Part shown: positions 1 to 9,892 of the stretch, one piece after another
Numbering within the stretch: the stretch's first letter is position 1
How the letters are laid out: each line of letters opens with the position of its first letter
Source of the DNA: Candidatus Saccharimonadota bacterium
GTDB taxonomy: Bacteria; Patescibacteriota; Saccharimonadia; Saccharimonadales; UBA4665
Length of the DNA: 37,871 nt
NCBI GenBank assembly: GCA_027365445.1
Contig: DAHXNJ010000014.1
Coordinates: forward strand, 1 to 37,871
Direction of reading: 5' to 3'
Program-made: the position numbers and the translations under genes
Notes under the pieces: model-generated
The model's database searches: none
Told to the model about the DNA's origin: nothing
Seen by the model: the letters and a program-made list of their open reading frames with translations, nothing else

Positions 1-2
1 TA

Positions 3-191
3 TCATTACAAACACTTAGGGCTATAGAATCTAGGGCCTTGATGGTCACATACGACCAATACTCACAACCAGACTTTTTTTATGAACCTGAAGCACCTGC
101 CGATGCTGCAACTGGAGGAAGAAGATTAAAATTTAGGCCTAATCTAAAAATAAATAGTAGGGTAAAGAAAACAAAATCTAAAGAAGTTTAG
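3..191 (+). CDS. C-terminal fragment of an unidentified protein (frame 3, ends ...KKTKSKEV*)
   Basis: Open frame from the window start to TAG at 189-191; truncated by the window edge. Confidence 0.45.
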   Translation, partial: SLQTLRAIESRALMVTYDQYSQPDFFYEPEAPADAATGGRRLKFRPNLKINSRVKKTKSKEV

Positions 192-607
192 ATAAAAACT
201 TATAATTTAAATAATAATCTCGTAGCCATAATTGATATAAATCAAACCTTATATATAAAACCCTAATTAAATACGTGTTAATTGGCCAAGATAAAAAATA
301 AGCTTAATAATACCCTCATAAACACTTACTAAAGAACGGTAATAAAGACAAACTAATAATTATTAAGCGAAAACTGCAACAAATAAAATTAGAAAGGTTT
401 AAAAGAAATTAAAATAATAAAAGAATAATGTACTAAATACATTCAATTATTAGGCATAATAGTAAGTATCTGGTAGACTTAATTTAGAGATAGATTGCGG
501 ACTAAATATAGAAAAAATCTATATTAGGACGTAAAACATATTTAATTGTTAAAATACACTTTACAAAGAGATAAGGATAGTGATATAATTTTTGACTAGT
601 TATAGGT

Positions 608-829
608 ATGGCTGCCAATAAAGAAGTAATCGAGTTAAATGGAACAATTGTAGAAACCTTACCAGGTACACAGTTTAAGGTTGAGCTCGAAAACGGCCAT
701 CAAATTATAGCTCACGTAGCCGGTAAGATGAGGAAACATTTTATCCGAATAGTACCAGGCGACAGCGTTACGGTCGAGTTGACCCCTTACGATCTTACAA
801 AGGGTAGAATCACCTATCGCAAATCATAA
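608..829 (+). CDS. infA: Translation initiation factor IF-1
   Basis: Protein [48 protein letters not shown] is typical IF-1; next to rpmJ/rpsM. Confidence 0.97.
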   Translation: MAANKEVIELNGTIVETLPGTQFKVELENGHQIIAHVAGKMRKHFIRIVPGDSVTVELTPYDLTKGRITYRKS

Positions 830-874
830 AATTAAGCAGTGAGTCATAGCTGTCTAAAGGAGGCAATGATCCGC

Positions 875-991
875 ATGAAAGTGCGTGCAAGCGTCAAGAA
901 AATTAGCCCAGACGATAAAATCGTTCGCCGAAAAGGCAGAGTTTATGTAATAAATAAACGTAAACCACGTCATAAACAAAGGCAAGGATAA
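875..991 (+). CDS. rpmJ: 50S ribosomal protein L36 (38 aa, not in the ORF track)
   Basis: Translated by eye: [38 protein letters not shown]; preceded by an aggaggca-like SD. Confidence 0.93.
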   Translation: MKVRASVKKISPDDKIVRRKGRVYVINKRKPRHKQRQG

Positions 992-995
992 TCAA

Positions 996-1382
996 ATGGC
1001 AAGAATTTCTGGAGTCACAATTCCAAACGACAAACAAATCTGGGTCGCTTTGACTTATGTATATGGTATTGGGCCAAAAACTAGCAAAGACATCTTAAAA
1101 AAAGCAGAAGTAGATACAGCTATAAGAGTCTCCAAGTTAACCGACAATGAAATATCTAAAATACAGGAAGTTATAAGCAACGATTACACGGTCGAAGGTG
1201 AATTACAGAGAATAGTTAGTGGCAACATCAAAAGACTTAAAGACATTAAAAGTTACCGAGGAATCAGACACACCCTTAATCTACCAACCAAAGGACAAAG
1301 AACTAAGACTAATGCCCGAACAAGAAGAGGTAAAAAAGTAACCGTTTCAGGAACAGCAAAGAAGGCTTTGGCTAAAACCTAA
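996..1382 (+). CDS. rpsM: 30S ribosomal protein S13
   Basis: MARISGVTIPNDKQIWVALTYVYGIG...RGIRHTLNLPTKGQRTKTNARTRRG. Confidence 0.97.
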   Translation: MARISGVTIPNDKQIWVALTYVYGIGPKTSKDILKKAEVDTAIRVSKLTDNEISKIQEVISNDYTVEGELQRIVSGNIKRLKDIKSYRGIRHTLNLPTKGQRTKTNARTRRGKKVTVSGTAKKALAKT

Positions 1383-1394
1383 TAAAGGAAAACT

Positions 1395-1823
1395 ATGACA
1401 GATCAAGCTACTACAATAAGCGAACCAGAGATTAACGCAAGTACGACGACAAAGAAGCGTAAAAATAAGCGTAACGTTAGTAGTGGACAAGTACATATAT
1501 TAGCAACTTTCAACAATACAATAGTTAGTTTTACAGACCCACAAGGCGCTGTATTAGCGACTTCTAGTGCTGGAGCGTGCGGATTTAGAGGATCAAAAAA
1601 AGGTACAGCATACGCGGCTCAAGTTGCAGCTGAAAAAGCAGGACAAATTGCTAAAGCACAATACGGCTTAACTAAAGCAGATGTTTATGTTAAAGGAATC
1701 GGTCTTGGCAGAGATTCAGCTATTCGAGCATTGGCAAGTTTAGATATACAAGTCGAAATAATCCAAGATGTAACCGGAGTACCACATGGTGGCGTAAGGC
1801 CTAGGAAGGCAAGAAGGGTTTAA
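1395..1823 (+). CDS. rpsK: 30S ribosomal protein S11
   Basis: GQVHILATFNNTIVSFTDPQG...DVTGVPHGGVRPRKARRV. Confidence 0.97.
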   Translation: MTDQATTISEPEINASTTTKKRKNKRNVSSGQVHILATFNNTIVSFTDPQGAVLATSSAGACGFRGSKKGTAYAAQVAAEKAGQIAKAQYGLTKADVYVKGIGLGRDSAIRALASLDIQVEIIQDVTGVPHGGVRPRKARRV

Positions 1824-1829
1824 GCATAA

Positions 1830-2447
1830 ATGGCAAGAGACAGACAATCTATCGTTAAAATGAGTCGTCGCGAAGGGTATGCACTACATCCTAAGGCGCA
1901 TAAAGCACTCGTCAAAAGAACAGGAATGCCTGGACAGCAAGCTTCATCTGGAAGACCAAGTAAACCTAGTCAATATGCTATCCAATTAAGAGAAAAACAA
2001 AAAGTCAAAAGACTATACGGATTATTAGAGAGACAATTTTCTAATTTAATGGCTGAAGCAAGTAAAAGACAGGGTCAGTCAGGTGCAGTATTATTACAAA
2101 TGCTAGAACAACGAGCAGATAATGCCGTTTATCGATCAGGCTTAGCACCTTCAAGACGTGCAGCAAGACAACTAGTATCCCATGGACATTTCTTATTAAA
2201 CGACACCAGAATAGATATACCTTCAATAAAATTAAATCCTGGAGATACGCTACAAATTCGTCCTCATAGTATTAAATCAGATTATTTTAAAAGAATAGAC
2301 GAGGTAAGCCCTGCACCAACAACCATACCAGAGTGGCTAAAAGTAAACCGCAAGAAAGGTGAGATAAAAATAGAATCACTACCGACAAGAGAAGATGCGG
2401 AACAAGATATTAATGAACAACTAATAGTTGAGTATTACTCAAGATAA
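1830..2447 (+). CDS. rpsD: 30S ribosomal protein S4
   Basis: S4 RNA-binding domain: LEQRADNAVYRSGLAPSRRAARQLVSHGHFLLN. Confidence 0.96.
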   Translation: MARDRQSIVKMSRREGYALHPKAHKALVKRTGMPGQQASSGRPSKPSQYAIQLREKQKVKRLYGLLERQFSNLMAEASKRQGQSGAVLLQMLEQRADNAVYRSGLAPSRRAARQLVSHGHFLLNDTRIDIPSIKLNPGDTLQIRPHSIKSDYFKRIDEVSPAPTTIPEWLKVNRKKGEIKIESLPTREDAEQDINEQLIVEYYSR

Positions 2448-2467
2448 TAGGAGGAAGAGTAAATAAT

Positions 2468-3421
2468 ATGTCAAACCTAATTCACACACCAGGAGTAGTC
2501 AAAGTAGACGAACACAATCCAACTTCTACTACTTTTACTATCGAGCCATTGCATAATGGTTACGGCATGACACTCGGTAACTCATTAAGACGAGTATTAC
2601 TGTCAAGCATATCCGGTGCAGTCATAACTTCGTTTAAAATTGAAGGTTCAACTCACGAATTTACTACTATTAACGGTGTCAAAGAAGACGTTATCGATAT
2701 CATGATGAACCTTAAAAAACTTCGCTTTAAAGTATACGGCGAAGAACAACAAAGCCTTAGATTAACAAAAAAAGGCAAAGGACCAGTTACAGCAAAAGAC
2801 ATTACACTTAATGCAGACGTAGAAATCGTAAATCCTGATGAAGTCATAGCTACTATAGATAATGACAAAGTTAATTTAGTAATTGACTTAATCGTTGAAG
2901 TTGGACGTGGCTATAGAACAATTGAAGAAGGAACTCTTATAAAGCCAAGTGATATGATCGCAGTTGATTCTATTTTCACTCCTGTATTAAGAGTAAGATA
3001 TAAAGTAGAAAACACTCGTGTCGGGCAAGTAACAGACTTAGATAAGTTAATCATAACCATTGACACAGACGGATCAATAACCCCGTCCGACGCCTTTGAA
3101 GAGGCAGCGGCAATATTAATAAACCAATATACTGCACTGGCAGGTAAAACTAGAGTAGCTGTTACTCCAAGCCTTGGGCAAGATGATAATAGTAATGCCA
3201 ACGAAGATAATGATATTATAGGTGAGGAATTAGCAGCATTAAATACGTCAATTGAGGATCTTAACCTTTCAGCTAGAACAACCAACGCATTAATAAATAA
3301 TGATATCCATACTATAAAAGACTTGTTTAGCCTAAATGAAGCTGAGCTAAAGGATCTAAAGGGATTTGGAAGTAAAGCATTAGATGAAGTAAAAGAAAAA
3401 ATGGCCGAATTGGAACTTTAG
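2468..3421 (+). CDS. rpoA: DNA-directed RNA polymerase subunit alpha
   Basis: NGYGMTLGNSLRRVLLSSISGAVI and C-terminal alpha-CTD helix-hairpin-helix. Confidence 0.97.
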   Translation: MSNLIHTPGVVKVDEHNPTSTTFTIEPLHNGYGMTLGNSLRRVLLSSISGAVITSFKIEGSTHEFTTINGVKEDVIDIMMNLKKLRFKVYGEEQQSLRLTKKGKGPVTAKDITLNADVEIVNPDEVIATIDNDKVNLVIDLIVEVGRGYRTIEEGTLIKPSDMIAVDSIFTPVLRVRYKVENTRVGQVTDLDKLIITIDTDGSITPSDAFEEAAAILINQYTALAGKTRVAVTPSLGQDDNSNANEDNDIIGEELAALNTSIEDLNLSARTTNALINNDIHTIKDLFSLNEAELKDLKGFGSKALDEVKEKMAELEL

Positions 3422-3450
3422 GCTTAGATTAAATATAAGGAAAAGTAGCT

Positions 3451-3867
3451 ATGCATCGACACGGATATCAAGGAAGAAAACTACATCGTCAAACTGATCA
3501 ACGGGAAGCGTTAATTAAAGGTTTGGCTGATGCTTTAATAATACATGGCCGCATCGAAACTACGCTACCTAAAGCTAAGGAAATACAACCTTATGTAGAA
3601 AAACTTATAACTAAGGCTAAAATAGGCGATTTACATAATCGAAGACAAATAATTAATTCAGTACAGACAATCTCTGCAGCACATAAATTAGTAGACGAGA
3701 TCGCGCCCAAACTGAAAAGTAGACAAAGTGGCTACTTAAGAATAGAAAAATCTTCAAATCGTCGTGGAGATAACGCTCCGATGGCCGTAATTAGCTTTGT
3801 TGATGACATATCAGATAATCCCAAGGAACCGGTACTAGCTACTAACGATGTTAAGGAGGCAGCATAA
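3451..3867 (+). CDS. rplQ: 50S ribosomal protein L17
   Basis: MHRHGYQGRKLHRQTDQREALIKGLADALIIHGRIETTLPKAKE. Confidence 0.96.
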   Translation: MHRHGYQGRKLHRQTDQREALIKGLADALIIHGRIETTLPKAKEIQPYVEKLITKAKIGDLHNRRQIINSVQTISAAHKLVDEIAPKLKSRQSGYLRIEKSSNRRGDNAPMAVISFVDDISDNPKEPVLATNDVKEAA

Positions 3868-3868
3868 G

Positions 3869-4315
3869 ATGAATAAAACTTATTCTGCTAAACCATCAGA
3901 AGTAAAACGAGATTGGTATGTAATTGATGCAAGTGAAGAAACTCTAGGAAGAATATCGACACGAATAGCTACATTATTACTCGGTAAAGAAAAGCCAATG
4001 TTTACAACTCATATAGATTGTGGAGATTATGTAATCGTAATTAATGCATCCAAAATTAAAGTTACTGGAAATAAAATCGAAGATAAGAAATATTATCGCC
4101 ATAGCCAACATCCAAGTGGCTTACATACTAGAACTTTTCAAGAACAAATGGAAAAAGACCCAACTGTAATAATTATGAAAGCAGTGCGTGGGATGCTGCC
4201 TATAAATAAACTAACAGCTGAACGACTAAAAAGACTTAAGATTTATACAGGCGAAGATCATCAGCATGAAGCTCAAAAACCGACCAAACTAGCCGTTAAG
4301 AAAGGACAGAGTTAA
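3869..4315 (+). CDS. rplM: 50S ribosomal protein L13 (start moved to 3869 from the ORF-track start)
   Basis: MNKTYSAKPSEVKRDWYVIDASEETLGRISTRIATLLLGKEKPMFTTHIDCGDYVIVINASKI. Confidence 0.96.
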   Translation: MNKTYSAKPSEVKRDWYVIDASEETLGRISTRIATLLLGKEKPMFTTHIDCGDYVIVINASKIKVTGNKIEDKKYYRHSQHPSGLHTRTFQEQMEKDPTVIIMKAVRGMLPINKLTAERLKRLKIYTGEDHQHEAQKPTKLAVKKGQS

Positions 4316-4317
4316 TA

Positions 4318-4725
4318 ATGGCACAGCCAGACAAGAAAAATTATTACTATGCACTAGGAAGACGCAAAAGCTCTACCGCAAGAGTTAGACTAATGCATGG
4401 AAACGGGGAAATAACAGTCAACAATAAACCAGTTAACGACTACTTCCAAGAAAGCAAATACCTACTACACAAACTAATTGAACCATTTGTAATTGTCGAC
4501 AAAGTTAATAAATTCAACGTTACTGTTGTCGTATCTGGCGGTGGACAAGACGGGCAAATTGAAGCAATTCGCTTAGGAATATCCAAAGCATTAGTTTTGG
4601 AAGATGAAAATCTGAAGTCAACCCTTAAAAGAGCAGATATGCTTGGACGAGATCCTAGAACTAAAGAACGTAAAAAGTTTGGTCTTAAAGGTGCTAGAAA
4701 AAAGCGACAATTTACTAAACGATAG
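4318..4725 (+). CDS. rpsI: 30S ribosomal protein S9
   Basis: YYALGRRKSSTARVRLMHGNGEITVNNKPV...KKFGLKGARKKRQFTKR. Confidence 0.97.
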   Translation: MAQPDKKNYYYALGRRKSSTARVRLMHGNGEITVNNKPVNDYFQESKYLLHKLIEPFVIVDKVNKFNVTVVVSGGGQDGQIEAIRLGISKALVLEDENLKSTLKRADMLGRDPRTKERKKFGLKGARKKRQFTKR

Positions 4726-4755
4726 TTATTGTTTAATAGTTGGTATAATAGTTAA

Positions 4756-5793
4756 ATGAGCGTCGATAAGCCAGTAGTCCTTACCGGTATAAGATCTAAC
4801 AGTGAACTTACACTTGGCAATTATATAGGTGCTATCAAACCATTGGTCGAACTTCAAGCAAAGCATTCGAACGACTATACGATCAATATGTTTGTACCCG
4901 ATCTACATAGCTTTACTACACCCATTGATCATGGAAAATTATTTGATAATACGATCACTAATTTAAAATCATTTGTAGCTAGTGGTTTAGAACTAAATAA
5001 AAGTAATTCTTACATTTATAGGCAGAGTAGAATACCGGCTCATAGTGAGTTAACTTGGATTCTCGATTGCTTTGTTCATGTCGGTGAACTAAATAGAATG
5101 ACTCAATTCAAAGATAAAAGTAGCGACAATACGGCTGTAAGTGTAGGCTTATTTAATTATCCAGTTTTAATGGCCGCAGATATCTTACTTTACGACGCCT
5201 TATATGTACCAGTAGGAGAAGACCAAAGACAACACCTTGAATTAACCAGAGATATAGCCATAAGAATTAATCATCAATTTAATCAACAACTATTTACAGT
5301 TCCTAAAAAATGGGAAGAACAACTAAAATTTGTTAGTTTAACACAAGGTTTACGTATTCGAAGCTTAAAAAATCCCGATAAAAAAATGAGTAAAAGTGTT
5401 AGTGATCCTGCTGGTACTATTCTTTTAAATGACGATCCAGCCAAAGCAGCTGCTAAGGTCACATCAGCTACTACCGACTCACTTGGAATCATAGATTACG
5501 ATATAAAAACGCGACCTGGCGTATCTAATTTATTACAAATTTTAGCATTTTTAAATAAACAAGACCTTAATGAGACAATACAGCAATGGACCGGCAAAAC
5601 AATGTATGGAGAGCTAAAAAAAGTAACAGCTCAAAGTGTCTTTAATTTTCTAACCGATTTTCAAAAGAAATTATCCCAAATTGATGAAGCAACTCTATTA
5701 AATAAATTGGCTAAAGATGAGGTAAGTATGAACGAAGTCGCTAATAAAAAACTATTAGAAGTGCAAAAAGTAGTCGGCCTAGTTAAATATTGA
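4756..5793 (+). CDS. trpS: Tryptophanyl-tRNA synthetase
   Basis: VLTGIRSNSELTLGNYIGAIKPLVELQ; KMSKSVSDPAGTI (KMSKS motif). Confidence 0.95.
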   Translation: MSVDKPVVLTGIRSNSELTLGNYIGAIKPLVELQAKHSNDYTINMFVPDLHSFTTPIDHGKLFDNTITNLKSFVASGLELNKSNSYIYRQSRIPAHSELTWILDCFVHVGELNRMTQFKDKSSDNTAVSVGLFNYPVLMAADILLYDALYVPVGEDQRQHLELTRDIAIRINHQFNQQLFTVPKKWEEQLKFVSLTQGLRIRSLKNPDKKMSKSVSDPAGTILLNDDPAKAAAKVTSATTDSLGIIDYDIKTRPGVSNLLQILAFLNKQDLNETIQQWTGKTMYGELKKVTAQSVFNFLTDFQKKLSQIDEATLLNKLAKDEVSMNEVANKKLLEVQKVVGLVKY

Positions 5794-5795
5794 TT

Positions 5796-6662
5796 ATGAC
5801 GGATTTTATATATCAAGAAACTATACCTAAAAGAATAGATATATACGCCCAAGAATTAAACCCTAATTTAAGTCGTAGTTACTTAAATAAACAAATTAAC
5901 CTAGGCTTGATAAGAGTAAACGGCAAAATTTCTAAACCAAGCTTAAAACTTAGAGAGATGGATAAGATAACGATAGCCGATACTTTGCTAAAGCTCCCTG
6001 TATTAGGCAAAATCGAACTCCCTATAATCTACGAAGATGATTTTTGTATCGTGATCAACAAACCAAGCGGCATCATTACGCATGCTAAAGGTACAATCGA
6101 TAATGAAGTCAGTGTGGCTAGTTTTATAAGAGATAGAATTGATCCTAAGTTAGCTGGGAATAGAGCCGGTATTGTACATAGATTAGATAGAGGAACTTCA
6201 GGAGTTATTATTTGTGCTAAGAATGAATATGCTCAGAAATATCTTCAAAGACAATTCGCCAAAAGAATGGTAGAGAAACAATACATAGCATTAGTTACAG
6301 GCAAGATGGAGCAACAACAAGCAAATATATTATTCCCAATAGAAAGAAATCCTAAAAAACCTTCTAGATTCAGAGTAGGCGTAAATGGCAAAACAGCCCA
6401 AACTTATTATGACGTAATAAAAAGTAATGAATCATATAGTCTATTATTACTAACTCCAAAAACAGGACGAACACATCAATTAAGGGTACACTTAAAAGCT
6501 ATCAATCATCCAATAGTAGGAGATGACTTTTATGATGGCGAACCATACAAAAGACTAATGCTACATGCTTCATTCTTGTCTGTCATATTGCCAGATATAG
6601 GCAGGATTGAATTTAATGCACCATTAGATGAAGAATTTAACTCACTACTACCTATAGACTAG
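5796..6662 (+). CDS. RluA/RluD-family 23S rRNA pseudouridine synthase with S4 domain
   Basis: NKPSGIITHAKG...GIVHRLDRGTSGVIICAKN...KTGRTHQLRVHL; ATG at 5796 preferred over TTG at 5790. Confidence 0.93.
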   Translation: MTDFIYQETIPKRIDIYAQELNPNLSRSYLNKQINLGLIRVNGKISKPSLKLREMDKITIADTLLKLPVLGKIELPIIYEDDFCIVINKPSGIITHAKGTIDNEVSVASFIRDRIDPKLAGNRAGIVHRLDRGTSGVIICAKNEYAQKYLQRQFAKRMVEKQYIALVTGKMEQQQANILFPIERNPKKPSRFRVGVNGKTAQTYYDVIKSNESYSLLLLTPKTGRTHQLRVHLKAINHPIVGDDFYDGEPYKRLMLHASFLSVILPDIGRIEFNAPLDEEFNSLLPID

Positions 6663-6679
6663 GAATAAGCATTAACACA

Positions 6680-7543
6680 ATGGATAAACCACTTCTACAT
6701 AGCGATACTGCTAAACAATTAACTAGCTTCATTAATAACCCAAATCATGCGCTTCTAATAACCGGAGCTAAAGGTAGTGGCAAAAGTTATTCCACTCAAT
6801 GGGTAGCTGCCCAGATATTATCGATAACGCCAGAGAAACTTAACGATTATCCTTATGCTCTATTTATAAGACCCGATGAGAAAAACGGCATAAAAATAGA
6901 TAAAATAAGAGAAATAGATCATTTTATATCCAGAAAGGTCCCTAAAACAAAAACTTCTATATCTCGCATAATTGTTATAGACGATGCCGATTTAATGAAC
7001 ATAGCCTCCCAAAATGCTTTACTTAAAAACCTTGAAGAACCACCACAAGATACACTTTTTTTAATGACTGCTACTAATAATGAGAAATTATTAGCTACGA
7101 TCAAATCTAGAACAACTTTAGTTAGGATAATTAAACCAGATCCAACTGATCTCACTAGCTTTCTACAAAAAACTAATTTAGATCACAAACTAATAACCCA
7201 AATAATAAATGTTAGCGATGGTTCATTAGCTACAGCCCAAGAGATAGCCCGTGATAGCGAAAATCATCCCTTGATTAAGTCTGCAAAGCTAGCAAGGGAA
7301 CTATTAAGCGGAAATCGGTATACACGCCTGGCTAAGGTTAACGAATTATCTAAAGATAAAGATTTAGTTATAAACACTCTTCAAATAATCCAAAATATGG
7401 CACAGATATCCCTAAAAAGTGCCACTGATGAACAAGCGAAAAGATGGCATCAAGTACTTCTAGCAACCTATACAGCAAAAGAGTATTTACTAGACAATAC
7501 AAATCTAAAACTGACTTTAGTTTATTTAATGAATAATCTATAA
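6680..7543 (+). CDS. DNA polymerase III delta'-like clamp-loader ATPase
   Basis: Walker A GAKGSGKS, IDDADLMNIASQNALLKNLEEPPQDTLFLMTATN. Confidence 0.85.
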   Translation: MDKPLLHSDTAKQLTSFINNPNHALLITGAKGSGKSYSTQWVAAQILSITPEKLNDYPYALFIRPDEKNGIKIDKIREIDHFISRKVPKTKTSISRIIVIDDADLMNIASQNALLKNLEEPPQDTLFLMTATNNEKLLATIKSRTTLVRIIKPDPTDLTSFLQKTNLDHKLITQIINVSDGSLATAQEIARDSENHPLIKSAKLARELLSGNRYTRLAKVNELSKDKDLVINTLQIIQNMAQISLKSATDEQAKRWHQVLLATYTAKEYLLDNTNLKLTLVYLMNNL

Positions 7544-7573
7544 CTATTTTTTTGCTATAATAATATTTGCAAT

Positions 7574-8233
7574 ATGTATGAACTCATAATCATCGTAATT
7601 TTTGCTCTCTTAGCTTATCGGAATATCGATATTCGAGAAGATGAATTTGCAAATACTTCAAGAAAAATTGGCGACAAAGTAGGTAAGCTATGGGACATAG
7701 CTCATCACAGCATGAAAGAAAATCGCTTTCTACGTGCTGAAAAGGCATTGCTGACGATCTTAAAGATTGACGAGAAGAATGCTGCCGCATATAACAGACT
7801 AGGTATTTTATATGCCAAGCAAAAAGAATATAGAGATGCAATAGATTGTTTTGAAATAGCAAGTAGCATAGAAGCAACTCCTTCTTCACTACACAATTTA
7901 GGCTTAATCTACTACGAAACAGAAAATTACGACAAAGCAGCAATAGCTTTTGAACAAGCGCTAAAGCTAGAAGATAAACTTGCAGCACGACACGTTGCAT
8001 ACGCTAAAGTACAAGAAAAACTAGGTAATAATAGAATGATGCTAAAAGAGCTAGAAAAAGCTTCCGAGCTTGAGCCGAACCGAGAGACCTTCAGTCTGTT
8101 ACTGAAAGCCTATATAGCTCAAGGAATGGTCAAAGAAGCTGATTTAATAAAAGATAGACTGAATAAGCTCAAAAAACCTACTTCTAAAAAACCGAAGCGT
8201 ATGCTTAGGCCATCTCGAAGAGTGATCGTTTAA
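7574..8233 (+). CDS. TPR-repeat protein with N-terminal membrane segment
   Basis: Repeated AAAYNRLGILYAKQKEYRDAIDCFEIA / SLHNLGLIYYETENYDKAAIAFEQALKLE. Confidence 0.85.
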   Translation: MYELIIIVIFALLAYRNIDIREDEFANTSRKIGDKVGKLWDIAHHSMKENRFLRAEKALLTILKIDEKNAAAYNRLGILYAKQKEYRDAIDCFEIASSIEATPSSLHNLGLIYYETENYDKAAIAFEQALKLEDKLAARHVAYAKVQEKLGNNRMMLKELEKASELEPNRETFSLLLKAYIAQGMVKEADLIKDRLNKLKKPTSKKPKRMLRPSRRVIV

Positions 8234-8784
8234 TTAGGCCTCTCTCTGCCTAATTGATCTGTCTTTTTAATACTTTCTTTTACATTTTCCTCCCATAAAT
8301 TCTTGTCAGCCATAATATCGTCAATCACTGTTCTTAGCTCATTATTTAATTTTTTAAGCTTATTTAGGTCCTGCTTTTTATTAATAACTTCTGAGTTTAA
8401 TTTTGTAGTAACCTCATCAAGCTGCTTTATGGTGTTCTCTAAACCAAGCTGACTAATTGTTAAGTTACGACTTTTAGAAGCCAAAACATAAATTGTTGTA
8501 CCAGCAATCAAAAACTCAATTGATCTTCTAATTGTTACTGGATCTATATGACCGCCAATGCGACTAATAAAGCCTATGCATAACACTCCTACTACAATTG
8601 CTATAAAACCAGACAGATAGTCCCCAACAAGCGCAGCAATAGTCAATATTAGTAGGTATGGTCCGCCAATAAGATCTTTTTTTAGAAAAGGTACTTTTAT
8701 TTCTAAATAAGTTAAAATAACCATAGCGAGCAGCACGTAAAAGTATTGCTTTAGATGATATCCTCTTCTACTATGGTATTTCAT
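8230..8784 (-). CDS. Membrane protein with a small N-terminal transmembrane domain (sensor-like) and C-terminal coiled coil
   Basis: Several hydrophobic helices followed by LDEVTTKLNSEVINKKQDLNKLKKLNNELR coiled coil. Confidence 0.7.
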   Translation of the reverse strand: MKYHSRRGYHLKQYFYVLLAMVILTYLEIKVPFLKKDLIGGPYLLILTIAALVGDYLSGFIAIVVGVLCIGFISRIGGHIDPVTIRRSIEFLIAGTTIYVLASKSRNLTISQLGLENTIKQLDEVTTKLNSEVINKKQDLNKLKKLNNELRTVIDDIMADKNLWEENVKESIKKTDQLGRERPN

Positions 8785-8860
8785 TGCTACTTAAGCTTAT
8801 ATACTAACAAACTTAGAATAACAATAATTATACATAAATAATTTAATCAATATAAATATT

Positions 8861-8890
8861 TGATGCATCGTTCTTGACAAAGTCAGAACC
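8861..8890 (-). repeat. Cassette-boundary palindromic repeat, copy A
   Basis: tgatgcatcgttcttgacaaagtcagaacc; GTTCT(T)GAC-AAA-GTC-AGAAC stem. Confidence 0.8.
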
Positions 8891-8893
8891 GGT

Positions 8894-9202
8894 TTAGTAT
8901 TTTTCAAGTAATCGAACGTAGTCAGATCTAGCATATAGAATACGCAGTATATAGACTTCCTGGTCAATAACCTTATATATTATTAAGTAGTTATCTACTA
9001 TTAGATACCTATAGTTATCCAGTTTAGTGTCTATCGTTTTTAACTCAGCACCTAGCCCTGAAAAGTCTGATACCTTTTGTAAAGCATTGAGTATTTTATC
9101 GGCTATGTTGTGTGCGGCAATTGGGTTATGTAGATCATTTTTAATATACCTAAATAAGTCGGCTAGATCTTGCTCTGCTAAGGGCGTAAATATAATTTTC
9201 AT
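8894..9202 (-). CDS. RelE/ParE-family toxin (copy 1)
   Basis: MKIIFTPLAEQDLADLFRYI...NYRYLIVDNYLIIYKVIDQEVYILRILYARSDY, RelE/ParE fold signature; paired with an upstream Phd-like antitoxin. Confidence 0.88.
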   Translation of the reverse strand: MKIIFTPLAEQDLADLFRYIKNDLHNPIAAHNIADKILNALQKVSDFSGLGAELKTIDTKLDNYRYLIVDNYLIIYKVIDQEVYILRILYARSDYVRLLEKY

Positions 9203-9447
9203 AAACTTATACTATATTTTTTTGCGATCTGATCTAAAGGAACTCCATTATTCTTTAGTGATTTCTCTCCTTTTTGTATTTCTTTTAGCAAGTTTTCTAC
9301 AGTTATCTCATGATCATAGTCGTCTATCTTAGAGATTACATAACTACCCCGGCCATTGCGCGTAAGGTAAACTGGCTTATCTACGTCTACTTTATTTAAT
9401 ACTTCAGTGTAATTACGTAAGTCTGAGATAGGTAATATAATAGGCAT
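9199..9447 (-). CDS. Phd/YefM-type antitoxin (copy 1)
   Basis: MPIILPISDLRNYTEVLNKVDVDKPVYLTRNGRGSYVISKIDDYD; SD ggagg upstream of ATG at 9447; overlaps toxin start. Confidence 0.88.
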   Translation of the reverse strand: MPIILPISDLRNYTEVLNKVDVDKPVYLTRNGRGSYVISKIDDYDHEITVENLLKEIQKGEKSLKNNGVPLDQIAKKYSISL

Positions 9448-9468
9448 AATTATAATCCTCCAATAAAA

Positions 9469-9497
9469 ATTGTAGCAATATATACGTGCGAATACAA
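9469..9497 (-). promoter_or_regulatory. Predicted promoter of TA copy 1: TTGTAT-17-TACAAT with TGn extended -10
   Basis: Minus strand TTGTATTCGCACGTATATATTGCTACAAT. Confidence 0.65.
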
Positions 9498-9564
9498 CAG
9501 CATTTGTGTTTAGCAATAAACCAAATTAGAAAATCTATCCTATTATATACGAGTACCTTGAATC

Positions 9565-9595
9565 GTGCTGCAGGGTTATAGCCAAAGTCTGTATC
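9565..9595 (-). repeat. Degenerate cassette-boundary repeat, copy F
   Basis: gtgctgcagggttatagccaaagtctgtatc; partial alignment to ggtgcagcgttcttggcaaagtcggaac. Confidence 0.45.
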
Positions 9596-9621
9596 TTATT
9601 GTTGAGATAGCCATTTTAAAA

Positions 9622-9819
9622 TTACAAAGATTGATCGCTGGTGAACTTAGTTACTTTATCTTCTTGAACTTCAGTAATTTCTATTTCCGGATTGGTAGCT
9701 CTCCTTACAATTGCACGCATCATCATGTCAATTGCTACTTCATATGGTGGTAGATAAATAGCTATACGTTCACAAGTACGTTGAAATTCTGGTTCTGGAG
9801 TAATAAATTCTCGATTCAT
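9622..9819 (-). CDS. Small hypothetical protein (65 aa)
   Basis: MNREFITPEPEFQRTCERIAIYLPPYEVAIDMMMRAIVRRATNPEIEITEVQ; sits between two repeats. Confidence 0.6.
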   Translation of the reverse strand: MNREFITPEPEFQRTCERIAIYLPPYEVAIDMMMRAIVRRATNPEIEITEVQEDKVTKFTSDQSL

Positions 9820-9855
9820 AATTATTACTATACACTAATATCTTAATAATTACAA

Positions 9856-9886
9856 TGGTGCAGCGTTCTTTTCAAAGTCAGAACTG
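9856..9886 (-). repeat. Cassette-boundary palindromic repeat, copy B
   Basis: tggtgcagcgttcttttcaaagtcagaactg. Confidence 0.85.
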
Positions 9887-9892
9887 GTTTAG

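Noticed and set aside
2041-3285. Minus-strand ORFs antisense to rpsD and rpoA (2041-2226, 2653-2868, 2911-3285)
   Set aside because: They lie on the opposite strand of well-identified conserved genes; spurious
4756-5793. Recoded UGA (Gly) as in Gracilibacteria/SR1
   Set aside because: TGA is used as a terminal stop in trpS and no in-frame TGA breaks known proteins; standard code fits
7590-8000. 136-aa minus ORF antisense to the TPR gene
   Set aside because: Cys/Leu-rich shadow of a convincing TPR coding sequence
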